The translations under genes and the position numbers were made by a program. From positions 1-40,511 of the IMG/VR virus record IMGVR_UViG_3300000116_000056: DNA of 40,511 nucleotides, one strand, 5' to 3'. Below, one piece after another: positions 15,630 through 24,502 of this stretch. The notes under the pieces were generated by a model that saw only the letters and a program-made list of their open reading frames with translations, searched no databases and had not been told where the DNA came from. Origin of the DNA: a virus. Position 1 is the first letter of the stretch, and the number at the start of each line of letters is the position of its first letter.

Positions 15630-15663
15630 TATTTAGTATAGTATTGATAGCCTCTAGTGTCAA
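15630..15663 (-). promoter_or_regulatory. Sigma70-type promoter TTGACA-N17-TATACT fused to a late box
   Basis: On the minus strand, TTGACA (15658-15663) and TATACT (15635-15640) are separated by 17 bases. The last bases of the -10 also form ACTAAATA (15630-15637), a T4-type late box. The -35 overlaps the stop codon of the gp27-like gene. It could give both early and late transcription of the 75-residue gene and cpeT. Confidence 0.8.
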
Positions 15664-17450
15664 CGGTTTTTGTTCTTACGCCGACGATTCCGTCTCTTGT
15701 TCTTCTTACTGTTCATCTTCTTAGTACGAGTTCCCCCAGAACCCTTACGGCCACCGCGATTTGCTCTCCGTGCCGTTCTCTCAGTCCGACGTATCGCCCT
15801 CCGTCCTGCTGTAGACCTCTTCTTATTACGCCGCTTTCTTCTTTCGAGATTGCTGACATTCTTACCACGTTTTTTTGATCTCCGCCTTCTCTTCTTCCTG
15901 CTACCCAGTCCACTTCCAACGATAGGACTTGCACCACGGCGTCTAAGTCCTCTACGCTTCTTACGAACGCGACCCTTACGTTTCCGTCTACCTGAAGCAT
16001 TGCCAGCAATAGTTGCTGTACTCTCATTATTCTTAGAACTTGCACCACCACTGTCAGGTGTAGAATCTCTAGTCAATAGAAGAATAGAAACCATCCTTCC
16101 ATCATGATACTTATGCTCGGTACTAGCAATGATCCAAAGACCACTCCAACGTTGATCTGTAGGAATGTTTGTACTATTTGGGTTATCTGGCAATGCTTTT
16201 GGAATCGTGATATGAATACCATGACCTGCCATCAAATCTAAGTTACCTGGTACACTAATTTGAAGTTGTTGATATAAAAGACTCTTTAGTCTTAGGAAAT
16301 TGTATGATGCTGCTTCAACAATAGACTTCACACTCTGTCCACCAATTGGAGCAGACTGTTTAGATTCTTTTTTCTCCATGTTGCCATAACCACGAGTCAT
16401 GACTGGTTTCAGTCTTACTCGTCTAGGAGTATCAACCATCGATGGTTCACCCTGAGGTGCCAACTTACTCATGTCAAATGGTGGTTTTCCCTTTGGATTG
16501 ACATGTGACATGTCTTTCCATTTTCCTCTAATAGTATACTCATCCAATGCTAATGGTAGGTCGCCTGATTGATCTCCACTAGAACTCTTAGCAAGATCAA
16601 CAGGATCAAATCCTTGTGTATATCCTGCCCATGTACCATGCCTAAGATTTTCTAGCAGATTATAAGACTTGGGAAATGAAATCGATTGGATGATAAAGTC
16701 TTTAGTTTCTTCTGCCATACTTGGCAGGTTTGCTTGACTATATCCATAGTAATACAGTTGTGGTAATGGTCTCTTACCAGTACCTTTCTTTTCGCCTTTT
16801 GGTGTCTGTTTATTTGCATCCTCAATCATCGCATCGATTGTAATGTAATGATATCCAGATAGGTTCTCGTAGAAAATATATCCACTCTGACGTAGTTTAC
16901 CTGTCTGCTTTTTGCGAAGAGACTTCTCTGCTAGGTAGTTGATAGCATTGAATGGTCTCCAGTTTGGACAAACATAGGAAAACTTTTCATCCGTTGCTTC
17001 TGCATACAACTCTTTATCAGTGTTGATATAGTCTGAACCTAGATACTCGCCAACATAATCATCAGTCTTTTTACCTTGGAATGAACCAAATACATTGACA
17101 AGTTCATTTCTCAGAAACTCTTCTGAACAGAGGTGTAAATTATATACGTTACGTTTTTCAAATCTAACACGATCAGTGATCTTATAAAGTTGAAGATTGT
17201 ATTCAACTTTCTTTCCACTAACATCGTTTTCTAATGTGAGGAAGAATGTTTCACCACCTGCTAGTCTACTGATGACATCACCAGAGTCATCAAATGCTAT
17301 AATTGCTCTGATAGCAGGGGAATCAATCCCCTCCATGATTCTAACTTCGTTTACATACTCATCAAATTTGTTAGTCTTGTTATCTGGTCCTGCAACACCT
17401 TCAATCTCAAGACTAAATCCTGTTGCGCCTTGTCCTCCTTTTACGTCCAT
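15660..17450 (-). CDS. Baseplate hub protein (gp27-like) with long Arg/Lys-rich tail
   Basis: 596 residues. About 10-210 resemble the first half of phage hub proteins (EVRIMEGIDSPAIRAIIAFDD, then ITDRVRFEKRNVYNLHLCSEEFLRN). Residues 160-175 (CPNWRPFNAINYLAEKS) match the hub pattern W-x-P-x-x-A-I-x-x-L. About 375-460 is the closing beta domain (LQISVPGNLDLMAGHGI, WSGLWIIASTEHKYHDG). From 488 to 596 the protein becomes extremely basic: by hand count about 57 of 109 residues are K or R, with only two acidic. T4 gp27 is about 390 residues and has no such tail. It overlaps the upstream giant gene by TGATG, and its place after the hub/tape genes fits a hub ring subunit. The gp27 equivalence is inferred from position and style. 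Confidence 0.65.
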   Translation of the reverse strand: MDVKGGQGATGFSLEIEGVAGPDNKTNKFDEYVNEVRIMEGIDSPAIRAIIAFDDSGDVISRLAGGETFFLTLENDVSGKKVEYNLQLYKITDRVRFEKRNVYNLHLCSEEFLRNELVNVFGSFQGKKTDDYVGEYLGSDYINTDKELYAEATDEKFSYVCPNWRPFNAINYLAEKSLRKKQTGKLRQSGYIFYENLSGYHYITIDAMIEDANKQTPKGEKKGTGKRPLPQLYYYGYSQANLPSMAEETKDFIIQSISFPKSYNLLENLRHGTWAGYTQGFDPVDLAKSSSGDQSGDLPLALDEYTIRGKWKDMSHVNPKGKPPFDMSKLAPQGEPSMVDTPRRVRLKPVMTRGYGNMEKKESKQSAPIGGQSVKSIVEAASYNFLRLKSLLYQQLQISVPGNLDLMAGHGIHITIPKALPDNPNSTNIPTDQRWSGLWIIASTEHKYHDGRMVSILLLTRDSTPDSGGASSKNNESTATIAGNASGRRKRKGRVRKKRRGLRRRGASPIVGSGLGSRKKRRRRSKKRGKNVSNLERRKRRNKKRSTAGRRAIRRTERTARRANRGGRKGSGGTRTKKMNSKKNKRRNRRRKNKNR

Positions 17451-20400
17451 CAGAAACCTCCAGCAAACAGACCAAATCCAGGACGATAATTGTATATATC
17501 GTCACTAGATAACCGACCACCGCCGCCACCTTTCGGAACAGGAACTTTGATTGGTTTATCTGGTATTGGTTGAGACATTGATGCTACTTGTTTTTGTGCC
17601 TGTTGATTCTGCTGTGTTGTTTGTGTGGCAACTGCAACTGCTCCTTGTTTTTGTTTTGATTTTATTGCATTCTTTGCCGTTGCAACATTAGTAGTTTGAA
17701 GTTTTACTTGCTGTGGTTTTACAACAGGAGGTTTGATACTTGCAGGTACTACCTCTCCTCTAAGTTCACGTTTCAGAGAGCGTTCTTTCAACTTGTAAGC
17801 TTGGACTTTCTGTTCTAACTTAGATGCGGTAATTAGACCACCAGTACGAGGATCCTTGAATATCCCTAATCCTTTTGGTCCTACTGGGGAGTTCCTCGCT
17901 GCTTGAAGGTAATCTCTTTGGTGCTTGAGCATCTCCATCTGTTTTCGGAATGCCGCCTTCTGCTCAATACCACCACCAGCAGATCTGAGTACCTTGATGG
18001 GTCCACCTTGTGATGCAAAAGAAATACCAGCACGCTTACTACTTCCAGTTTCCATCACACCTGCTTCATCATTACGACGCCAGTTATTGATACCACCGTT
18101 ATGACTTGCTAATCTACTACGATATGCAGAAATAACTGGAGCATAATTACCAGTGCTCAGTGACTGTTTCACAGTATCTTTTATACCAGCACCAGACAAA
18201 GATCCATAGTTGAAGACTACAGACTCTAGTCCTGCTTTTACTCTATTTGGTGCCTTATTATAGTCACTGCCAACCTCATCGGTGAGACGCTTGCGGTGCT
18301 CAATAATATGCTTAGACTTGATCCAATATGCTTCATCTTTAGTAATCGTGTCACCCTTCTGGACCTTACCAGACTTACGGAATCCCTTTGGATAGTAAGT
18401 TGCACCAATACCAATCGTAGGAATCTCCCACCCATAGTTAGCATCAGCATATGCCTTTAGTCTTAGACCTTCATAATTACCTAGCAGTGCTGCAAACTTC
18501 TTATCAAATCCACCACTGACTGATGCTGAACCACCTGCTAGTTCTCCCGTTGCAGATGCTGAACCACCTGCTAGTTCTCCCGTTGCAGAGTCCCTATTTC
18601 CAGCTTCACTACCAGGACCTGCAGTAGATGCATCTTCGGGATCCTTACCACCGAATGTAGCTGCATTGAGTTTTGCACCTCCATACGTTTTATCACCATC
18701 AATTGAATGAGCACCCTTTAGTAAGAGGTTACCCAGGTTGGCAATCATTGACCCAATACTCTCTTGTGGTTTTACATCAGCACCAGTAGAGTTTGTACCA
18801 CCACCTTGTGATGTTTCTCCTGTAGTTTGTACATCACTATTGATTGCTCCACCACCAGGAACACCACCTTTACCAGGAACAACAATCCTACCAGTACCAG
18901 GACCACGGTCAACCCAGATGCCATCCATCAATGACTTAGGATATACAACACCCCTACCTTTAGTATCTGATGCACTAGTGAGATTGCTTTGTGCCCATCC
19001 ACCCTTGGGAGTTGGGTTCAGTTTTCCATAGGGATCGTTTACAACGATGTCATTACCTCGGTAACCAATACCAGCAACCATGTGACCACTGCCACTGTTA
19101 TGTTGCAGACCTAGGATAACAGGTTTACCTGCATTGATTGCTGATTTATATGCATCATATGATCCAAAATCACCACCAGATGCAGGAACACCAAACTTTT
19201 TCATTGCTGGTGGGTGTGCTCCCATGCTAGTGGAAGCACCATACTGCGAACGAGTCTTATTATACTCGTCAGGTAAGATATTCTTTCCTAAGATTGCCGA
19301 GACAACCATTGCAGCAGAAGTGGAGAAACATTGTGAGTCTCCACCAGTACCTAGAGCATCAGTTTTGTTTGACCTCTGGTTGAAATATGGTACGCTTAGG
19401 ATTTTACCACCACCAGCAGGAGGTTCTTTTTCTCCAGCATTCTGTTTTTGACCCTCTGCAATCTTTTCTGCTGGAATATTGGCACCCCCAGATGCCTTCA
19501 GTGTTCTACCTAAAGAACCACCATTAGAAAAGAAACCTGCATGTTGTGCTTCAGAATTACGACGTGCTGTTAGACCTTTATTACCTCTAGTAGCAGGAGT
19601 GTCATATGGAACAACGAATGCAGACCCACCTGGTTTTGAGTACACCATCTCGGTGCCATGACCAATGAATGCTGTACTAGCACCACCATCCAGTGATACA
19701 GGATACCCTGTCTGTGGTCCTTGAATGATACCACCATTAGCAAACCCACGTAGAGATCCACCTGTTGCCATCTTAGGCATAGCAGTAGCTTGCTCTTCCT
19801 GGTCAAAGAAAGATTTACCACCCAGAATGTTTCCAAACCCTGCCTTAGCATAGTTGAAAGCACCAACAGCACCTTCTTTCAGGTTTGTTGCCGCTTGTCT
19901 AGGATCTTTTATAGCATCTGAAACGCCGCGGCCAATGTTTCCTACCTGTTGCCCTGCATATTCTTGCAGATTCTTAGGTGGTTCTGGAGCAGGTTGTGGT
20001 CCTCCTACATTCTGTCCTGTTGGTGCAGGTGCCTCTTGTGTAGTGCCAACACTTTCTGCTGGTCCACCTGCTTCTGTATCACCTGCTGCAGAAGTTGTAG
20101 CAATACCAAACGCTGCAGTCAGTTGATCTAATTGAGATTGAATCTTAGGAGTAAGACCTTCAATCTCAGCTTCCTGATCCTTTTCATCATCAGTTATATC
20201 TTCTTCTGCCTTTTGCAGATCCTTACCAGTGACACCATCATTATTCATGGCATCTAATGCCATGCCAGTACCAATAATAGCACCACTGAATAGCAATGCC
20301 TTACCAGCTTTGCTACCAAATAGTTTGCCCAATCCTCTTCTCAGTCCTTTAGAAGTAGCAAGTTTTAGTAACTTCTTACTAAACCACATCAAAGATTTGA

Positions 20401-21067
20401 AGAAACCTTTGAATACTTTGAAGACCATCTTGACGACGAACTTGATCGCCTTGCCGCCAAATAGTTTCTTGAATGCTAAGAATCCTGTTCCTAATGCAAT
20501 CAAGAACAATCCACCCTTCAGGATCTCCTTCCAGAAAGGCATTTCAGTAAACTTAGCAATCAAATCTAGGGTAGTCATTACGATACCCGAAGTCACATTG
20601 AATAGGAACTTACCTACACTAATGACACCTTCAATAATCTTTTGTAACTTCTCACGATTTTCTTCCTTGCTCATCCACTGCATGAGTGGAACTAGAACAA
20701 ATAATTTGAACATCCCACCAAGGAGATCTAAGATACTGCCAGCACCCTTTGCTACTAGTGCGGCAATACCACCGAGAACCATACCACCGAATGGATCTCT
20801 TTTCTTTTTCTGTAGTGCAGGTTTATCTCTTCTTTTATTATCCTTTTCAATTTTCTGCTCCGCTAGGAAGTTCTTTGCAGATAGATTTTTGAACTCCTCA
20901 AACTGTCTAGCAATACCATTGACAGAACTACCTAAATTATTGAGACCTTCAACAACTTTATCATTGCCTACCGAAACTATTCCAGGTTGACTCTCAACCT
21001 TCCCTACAAATTTGTAGAAATTTATCTTTTGCTTACGCTTTTCCTTATTGACTCTTTGATCTGCCAT
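17450..21067 (-). CDS. Giant hub/tape-measure-like protein with C39-type peptidase and GH24 lysozyme domains
   Basis: 1205 residues from the ATG at 21067 (TGATG overlap with the upstream gene; a TTG one codon earlier is less likely). Residues 35-165 resemble the N-terminus of the 1083-residue neighbour (VVEGLNNLG, then MQWMSKEENREKLQKI), followed by hydrophobic segments to about 270 and a Pro/Gly/Ala linker. Residues about 556-690 form a papain-like C39-type domain: VPYFNQ with Gln564, SQCFSTSAAM with Cys580, SGHMVAGIGY with His662, and VNDPYGK with Asp678. After a linker with a 33-base tandem repeat, residues 853-1008 are a GH24 lysozyme: YEGLRLKAYAD (Glu866, Asp875) and PTIGIG (Thr884). A Gln/Lys-rich tail follows. 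It probably lies in the tail and cuts peptide and glycan during DNA entry. Tape-measure function is inference. Confidence 0.8.
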   Translation of the reverse strand: MADQRVNKEKRKQKINFYKFVGKVESQPGIVSVGNDKVVEGLNNLGSSVNGIARQFEEFKNLSAKNFLAEQKIEKDNKRRDKPALQKKKRDPFGGMVLGGIAALVAKGAGSILDLLGGMFKLFVLVPLMQWMSKEENREKLQKIIEGVISVGKFLFNVTSGIVMTTLDLIAKFTEMPFWKEILKGGLFLIALGTGFLAFKKLFGGKAIKFVVKMVFKVFKGFFKSLMWFSKKLLKLATSKGLRRGLGKLFGSKAGKALLFSGAIIGTGMALDAMNNDGVTGKDLQKAEEDITDDEKDQEAEIEGLTPKIQSQLDQLTAAFGIATTSAAGDTEAGGPAESVGTTQEAPAPTGQNVGGPQPAPEPPKNLQEYAGQQVGNIGRGVSDAIKDPRQAATNLKEGAVGAFNYAKAGFGNILGGKSFFDQEEQATAMPKMATGGSLRGFANGGIIQGPQTGYPVSLDGGASTAFIGHGTEMVYSKPGGSAFVVPYDTPATRGNKGLTARRNSEAQHAGFFSNGGSLGRTLKASGGANIPAEKIAEGQKQNAGEKEPPAGGGKILSVPYFNQRSNKTDALGTGGDSQCFSTSAAMVVSAILGKNILPDEYNKTRSQYGASTSMGAHPPAMKKFGVPASGGDFGSYDAYKSAINAGKPVILGLQHNSGSGHMVAGIGYRGNDIVVNDPYGKLNPTPKGGWAQSNLTSASDTKGRGVVYPKSLMDGIWVDRGPGTGRIVVPGKGGVPGGGAINSDVQTTGETSQGGGTNSTGADVKPQESIGSMIANLGNLLLKGAHSIDGDKTYGGAKLNAATFGGKDPEDASTAGPGSEAGNRDSATGELAGGSASATGELAGGSASVSGGFDKKFAALLGNYEGLRLKAYADANYGWEIPTIGIGATYYPKGFRKSGKVQKGDTITKDEAYWIKSKHIIEHRKRLTDEVGSDYNKAPNRVKAGLESVVFNYGSLSGAGIKDTVKQSLSTGNYAPVISAYRSRLASHNGGINNWRRNDEAGVMETGSSKRAGISFASQGGPIKVLRSAGGGIEQKAAFRKQMEMLKHQRDYLQAARNSPVGPKGLGIFKDPRTGGLITASKLEQKVQAYKLKERSLKRELRGEVVPASIKPPVVKPQQVKLQTTNVATAKNAIKSKQKQGAVAVATQTTQQNQQAQKQVASMSQPIPDKPIKVPVPKGGGGGRLSSDDIYNYRPGFGLFAGGF
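18522..18587. repeat. 33-base perfect tandem repeat (two copies) in a linker
   Basis: Two identical adjacent 33-base units encode two copies of an 11-residue Gly/Ala/Ser/Thr segment (TGELAGGSASA in circular order) just before the GH24 domain of the 1205-residue protein. Perfect identity at DNA level points to a recent duplication or slippage that lengthens the linker in frame. Confidence 0.9.
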
Positions 21068-24000
21068 CAATAATTCTCAAACCTGATTGAGTGATCAGCC
21101 TTTCCAGTAACTGTAGTAATTACTTTAGTGCCCCGTGTTCTATTTATTGGCATTGGAATGACCTTTGGTATTGGAACGACTACCAATTCTTGCTCTTCCT
21201 GTTCATGAATAGCAGCAACAGACTGAGATGCTTTAGCAATACTATTTACTCTACCACCACCAGACATTTTCGCTAAGAAACTCTTAGCATATTTTATTCT
21301 AGGTCCATCATGTGCTACACCTGCACGTTCCCAGGTTTTACGGAAATCTACTGTGGCATTTGCAACATCAGTCTTTTGTTTGAACTCTCCCCATGATCCA
21401 GATGTTCCAGTACCTTTACGAATGAATCCGCCATTACCTGACATCAATTCAGACATTAGGAACTTATAGTTGTCTGAATTACTTGGGATCTTACTGTAGT
21501 CACCACCATAAGAAGCGATGAACTTATCATATCTATCACCAGGTGCAGAGTTAGTCCACTGTGCCCATCCATATCCCTTTCTAACTGTACCTTGAGGCCA
21601 TGGTTTACTATTCTTACCAAAAGGTCCACCTTCTCTGATACCAGGAATGAATCCAGCAGATTCATGTGCCATGTTACCAGAAATTGCCGCTGCTGCTTGT
21701 TTAGTAGCACCAGTATCGCTCATAATCTTTTTAGAAATGTCAACACCTTTTGCGGTAACACTACCAGAGACTGCTAATTTTCCAGGATCCCCTGTATATC
21801 CACCACCACTAGTAATACTATTGCTTGAATCACTGTCAGTAGTAGGAGAGGTTGATTTATCTTCTGCATCTGGTGGTGTAGGAGGTGTTATAGCATTGGG
21901 GAATAAGGATTTCATTACACCCAGTAATATACTTGCAGCACCACCAGTAGGATCTGCCGCTTTCAACACCTTCATACCAATTTCAGTTGGTGGTGGAGGA
22001 GATGCTTTTTTATCTAATTCTTTCTGCTTCTCAACTGTATCAGATGTTCTTTTATGTACTGGTTGCTGCTTTAGAAGTTCTGCTTCAGATGCAGCGACAA
22101 CTCTTTTTTCAACTTCCTCAGGGGTAAGACCTTCTGCCCTTGCTTCTGCCCTTGCTTTCTGTGCTGCTTGCCACACTGGTAAGTTTGAAGAACCAGTCTT
22201 TGTAGGATCAAGTACAGATCCACCCATAGACATCTTGATATTACGAACTAAACCACCTGCTGCTTTCTCTGGTAAATTTTCGTCTGGAGTTGCAGCATCC
22301 AATTTTTCCTTATCGAAGTTGAATGCATCCATGAATGATACATCCTTCTTAGGAAGACCAATAACATCAGCAAGTTTATCTGCTAACCATTCTCCACCCC
22401 ATTGTGTAGCACCAGTGACAACACCAGCAAGAATTGCAGCACCAATACCACCAGTACCAGCACCAATAGCACCCAAGATAGCAGTACCAGCAACCAAACC
22501 TGCGATAGAACCAGCAAGTTTTAGTGCCACACGACGAGGATCTTGACCTGCCTTCAGTTCCATTGCAGCAAACAATGTCTCAACAATAACGTCTAGAGGA
22601 CCAATCTTGAATGGCGCTGCAGCGAGAGCGTTCTTTGTACCCTGGACAGCAGGTTTCGCAATCTTTACAAACTTCTTGAAAAGACCTTCTCCACCTTCTT
22701 TTCCTGCCTTACCTTTGAACTTATCAATAAAGAACTTGGTAACAGGATTCCCTTCAATTAGATCTGAAGCGGTCGCCTTCAGTGGTGCCAAGAACTTATC
22801 GACAACAAAATCTTTACCTTTTGCAGCAAGGTTTGTAATATTATCGCTCAGTTTAGTCCAGTTACTAGAAACTGTTTGTGGGAGTTCCTGAACAGTTTTC
22901 AGGAAAATTTCTAGACCCTCCTTATATTGTTTGAATTTTGCAACGGCAAACTCACTAGTGATATCCCATGCACCTTTAGCAATATCAATACCCTGCCCAA
23001 CTTGCTTGCCGAACCTGGTATTAGAAAACCACTTTAGAAGATCACTACCACCTTGGGTAATAGGATCAATAAATCTTTTCTTTGCTGCATCTTTAGTTTC
23101 TGATAATGCCTGCCTAGGATCCGCTCTAAACCCTTCTACTATATCAAATGCCTTTTTACCAGCATTTTGTAGAGGTTTCGTTATCTCATCGGCACGTTGG
23201 AGTAATCCTTCGCCACCCGCTTTTATAGCATCCAATCCACCCGACAATCGTTTTAGTATACTGGGTGGCAGACTATTCTTGAATGCCTCAACTGCCCTTG
23301 CAACTGCCTTTGCAATCTTAGGTTTGACTACATTCTTGAAAAAGTTTGCACCCCATCTAGCAATCTTTGATGAAAGATCAGCAAGGAATACACCAATAAT
23401 AGAGAAGACACCTAAAACTTTCTTCAACCAGCGTCCTTTCAGACGCTTGTACATAATCCTAATTCTCTGCCTTAGTTTTCCCAACCAAGTCTTAGGTTTC
23501 TTTGTCTTGAGTTTATCTGGTCCATCTGGATCAGGTTTACTACGATCTAAACCACTATCATCATCCGATGACAACATTCCTAGAAGATCTAGGATACCAC
23601 CCATCATACTGAATGGGTTCAGGAACATCGCTAAACCCTTGAGAGCAAGCAATCCTACCAGGAGTTGACCGAATCCCATTATGGATTCCCAGACCCCTCC
23701 TAGGTCCCCCTTCATGATCTTACTGATACCACCAAACAGTCCTGCCAGACCGTCCATCAAATTAGTTACACCAAATGTTCCCCATTTCCATAGGAAATCA
23801 AAGATTACTTTGGTAAACTCTACAAGTTTTTTTACTTTTTCTACATTTTTTTCATCAGAAAACCATTTCATGATGCCAATAATGGCAGCAAACTGGATGA
23901 ATGGTTTTATCAAATTCCAGATAGGTGTCAGCAATTGCTGTAAAAAACTACCCTTCTTTTTTAGTTTCTTATCCTTCTTCCCTACTTCCTTACCAACTTT

Positions 24001-24318
24001 CTTTTCATCTATAGGTTTGACTGCAGCACCACGCTCTTGACTTGCTTCTTTCTGATCAAGTTGCCTGTCTCTATCTGCTCTACGTTCATCAACCTCTTTA
24101 TTTCTTAGAGATATTGCACGAACTTCCTCAATAGATTTCAGTCCTCGGATTGAGGTGTAAATACTATCCGTTGCTGCACCAAGTCTATTGATACCAAGAA
24201 CAATCTTACCACTAGGCAGTTTCTTAGCGTTTGGCGTTTTCACGCCACTAGATTTCAAGGTCTCCTTATCCTTGGAACTAAGACTTGGGTTTACAAATTT
24301 GTAACCTAGTTTTGCCAT
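21067..24318 (-). CDS. Giant hub/tape-measure-like protein with tail lysozyme domain
   Basis: 1083 residues. Residues 36-90 (KIVLGINRLGAATDSIYTSI and a charged helix) and 130-180 (LLTPIWNLIKPF, MKWFSDEKNVEKVKKL) match the order of segments in the 1205-residue neighbour, so the two look paralogous. The middle (180-690) is helical with several hydrophobic Gly/Ala-rich stretches (for example AGTAILGAIGAGTGGIGAAI). Residues about 860-1015 form a tail-lysozyme domain: TKQAAAAISGNMAHESAGF with catalytic-type Glu886, then KGYGWAQWTNS and RYDKFI, as in the phage tail lysozyme family. The C-terminal 50 residues are a beta-rich extension. Its position after the chaperone-like pair is where tape-measure genes sit in tailed phages. 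It probably travels in the tail tube and degrades peptidoglycan at entry. Confidence 0.8.
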   Translation of the reverse strand: MAKLGYKFVNPSLSSKDKETLKSSGVKTPNAKKLPSGKIVLGINRLGAATDSIYTSIRGLKSIEEVRAISLRNKEVDERRADRDRQLDQKEASQERGAAVKPIDEKKVGKEVGKKDKKLKKKGSFLQQLLTPIWNLIKPFIQFAAIIGIMKWFSDEKNVEKVKKLVEFTKVIFDFLWKWGTFGVTNLMDGLAGLFGGISKIMKGDLGGVWESIMGFGQLLVGLLALKGLAMFLNPFSMMGGILDLLGMLSSDDDSGLDRSKPDPDGPDKLKTKKPKTWLGKLRQRIRIMYKRLKGRWLKKVLGVFSIIGVFLADLSSKIARWGANFFKNVVKPKIAKAVARAVEAFKNSLPPSILKRLSGGLDAIKAGGEGLLQRADEITKPLQNAGKKAFDIVEGFRADPRQALSETKDAAKKRFIDPITQGGSDLLKWFSNTRFGKQVGQGIDIAKGAWDITSEFAVAKFKQYKEGLEIFLKTVQELPQTVSSNWTKLSDNITNLAAKGKDFVVDKFLAPLKATASDLIEGNPVTKFFIDKFKGKAGKEGGEGLFKKFVKIAKPAVQGTKNALAAAPFKIGPLDVIVETLFAAMELKAGQDPRRVALKLAGSIAGLVAGTAILGAIGAGTGGIGAAILAGVVTGATQWGGEWLADKLADVIGLPKKDVSFMDAFNFDKEKLDAATPDENLPEKAAGGLVRNIKMSMGGSVLDPTKTGSSNLPVWQAAQKARAEARAEGLTPEEVEKRVVAASEAELLKQQPVHKRTSDTVEKQKELDKKASPPPPTEIGMKVLKAADPTGGAASILLGVMKSLFPNAITPPTPPDAEDKSTSPTTDSDSSNSITSGGGYTGDPGKLAVSGSVTAKGVDISKKIMSDTGATKQAAAAISGNMAHESAGFIPGIREGGPFGKNSKPWPQGTVRKGYGWAQWTNSAPGDRYDKFIASYGGDYSKIPSNSDNYKFLMSELMSGNGGFIRKGTGTSGSWGEFKQKTDVANATVDFRKTWERAGVAHDGPRIKYAKSFLAKMSGGGRVNSIAKASQSVAAIHEQEEQELVVVPIPKVIPMPINRTRGTKVITTVTGKADHSIRFENY

Positions 24319-24500
24319 TATCGTTTGCGTGATTGTTCCTTATAACGACGTTCTTCCTCCTTCAAATATTCCATGAGCATCTGGATATAAATATCACGTT
24401 CCCATGGGATCATATTTTCGATGTTGTCAAGAGACCATTTATGATATTGCACTAGCGCGAAGTTAGTTTCATAATAGTTTTTTAGACTATTATGTAACAT
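24318..24500 (-). CDS. Tail/baseplate assembly chaperone-like small protein (gp51 position)
   Basis: 60 residues: NYYETNFALVQYHKW, then MIPWERDIYIQMLMEYLKEEE with a basic end. It lies between gp26 and the first giant hub gene, the place of gene 51 in T4 and of the downstream frame of lambda-type G/GT chaperones. The W-E-R-x-x-Y-x-x-x-L-x-x-x-L-x-x-E pattern recurs in small tail-assembly chaperone products. The ATG is 2 bases after the gp26 stop and has no good ribosome-binding site. However, this frame is exactly the -1 frame at the end of gp26, where a slippery heptamer sits (24509-24515). It may therefore be made mainly as a gp26 fusion. The stop overlaps the next start by one base (TAATG). 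Confidence 0.7.
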   Translation of the reverse strand: MLHNSLKNYYETNFALVQYHKWSLDNIENMIPWERDIYIQMLMEYLKEEERRYKEQSRKR

Positions 24501-24502
24501 CG

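Noticed and set aside
15670-16107. Plus-strand frame of 145 residues, rich in Leu, Phe, Pro and Arg
   Set aside because: It is the antisense image of the Arg/Lys codons of the gp27-like tail. It has no ribosome-binding site and no context on the plus strand.
20229-20990. Long plus-strand frame (253 residues)
   Set aside because: Lies opposite the helical N-terminal part of the 1205-residue protein, which has clear domains and coupling. No plus-strand promoter or start signal.
21647-22546. Long plus-strand frame (299 residues)
   Set aside because: Antisense to the 1083-residue protein, with composition typical of a reverse frame over Ala/Gly-rich coding sequence.
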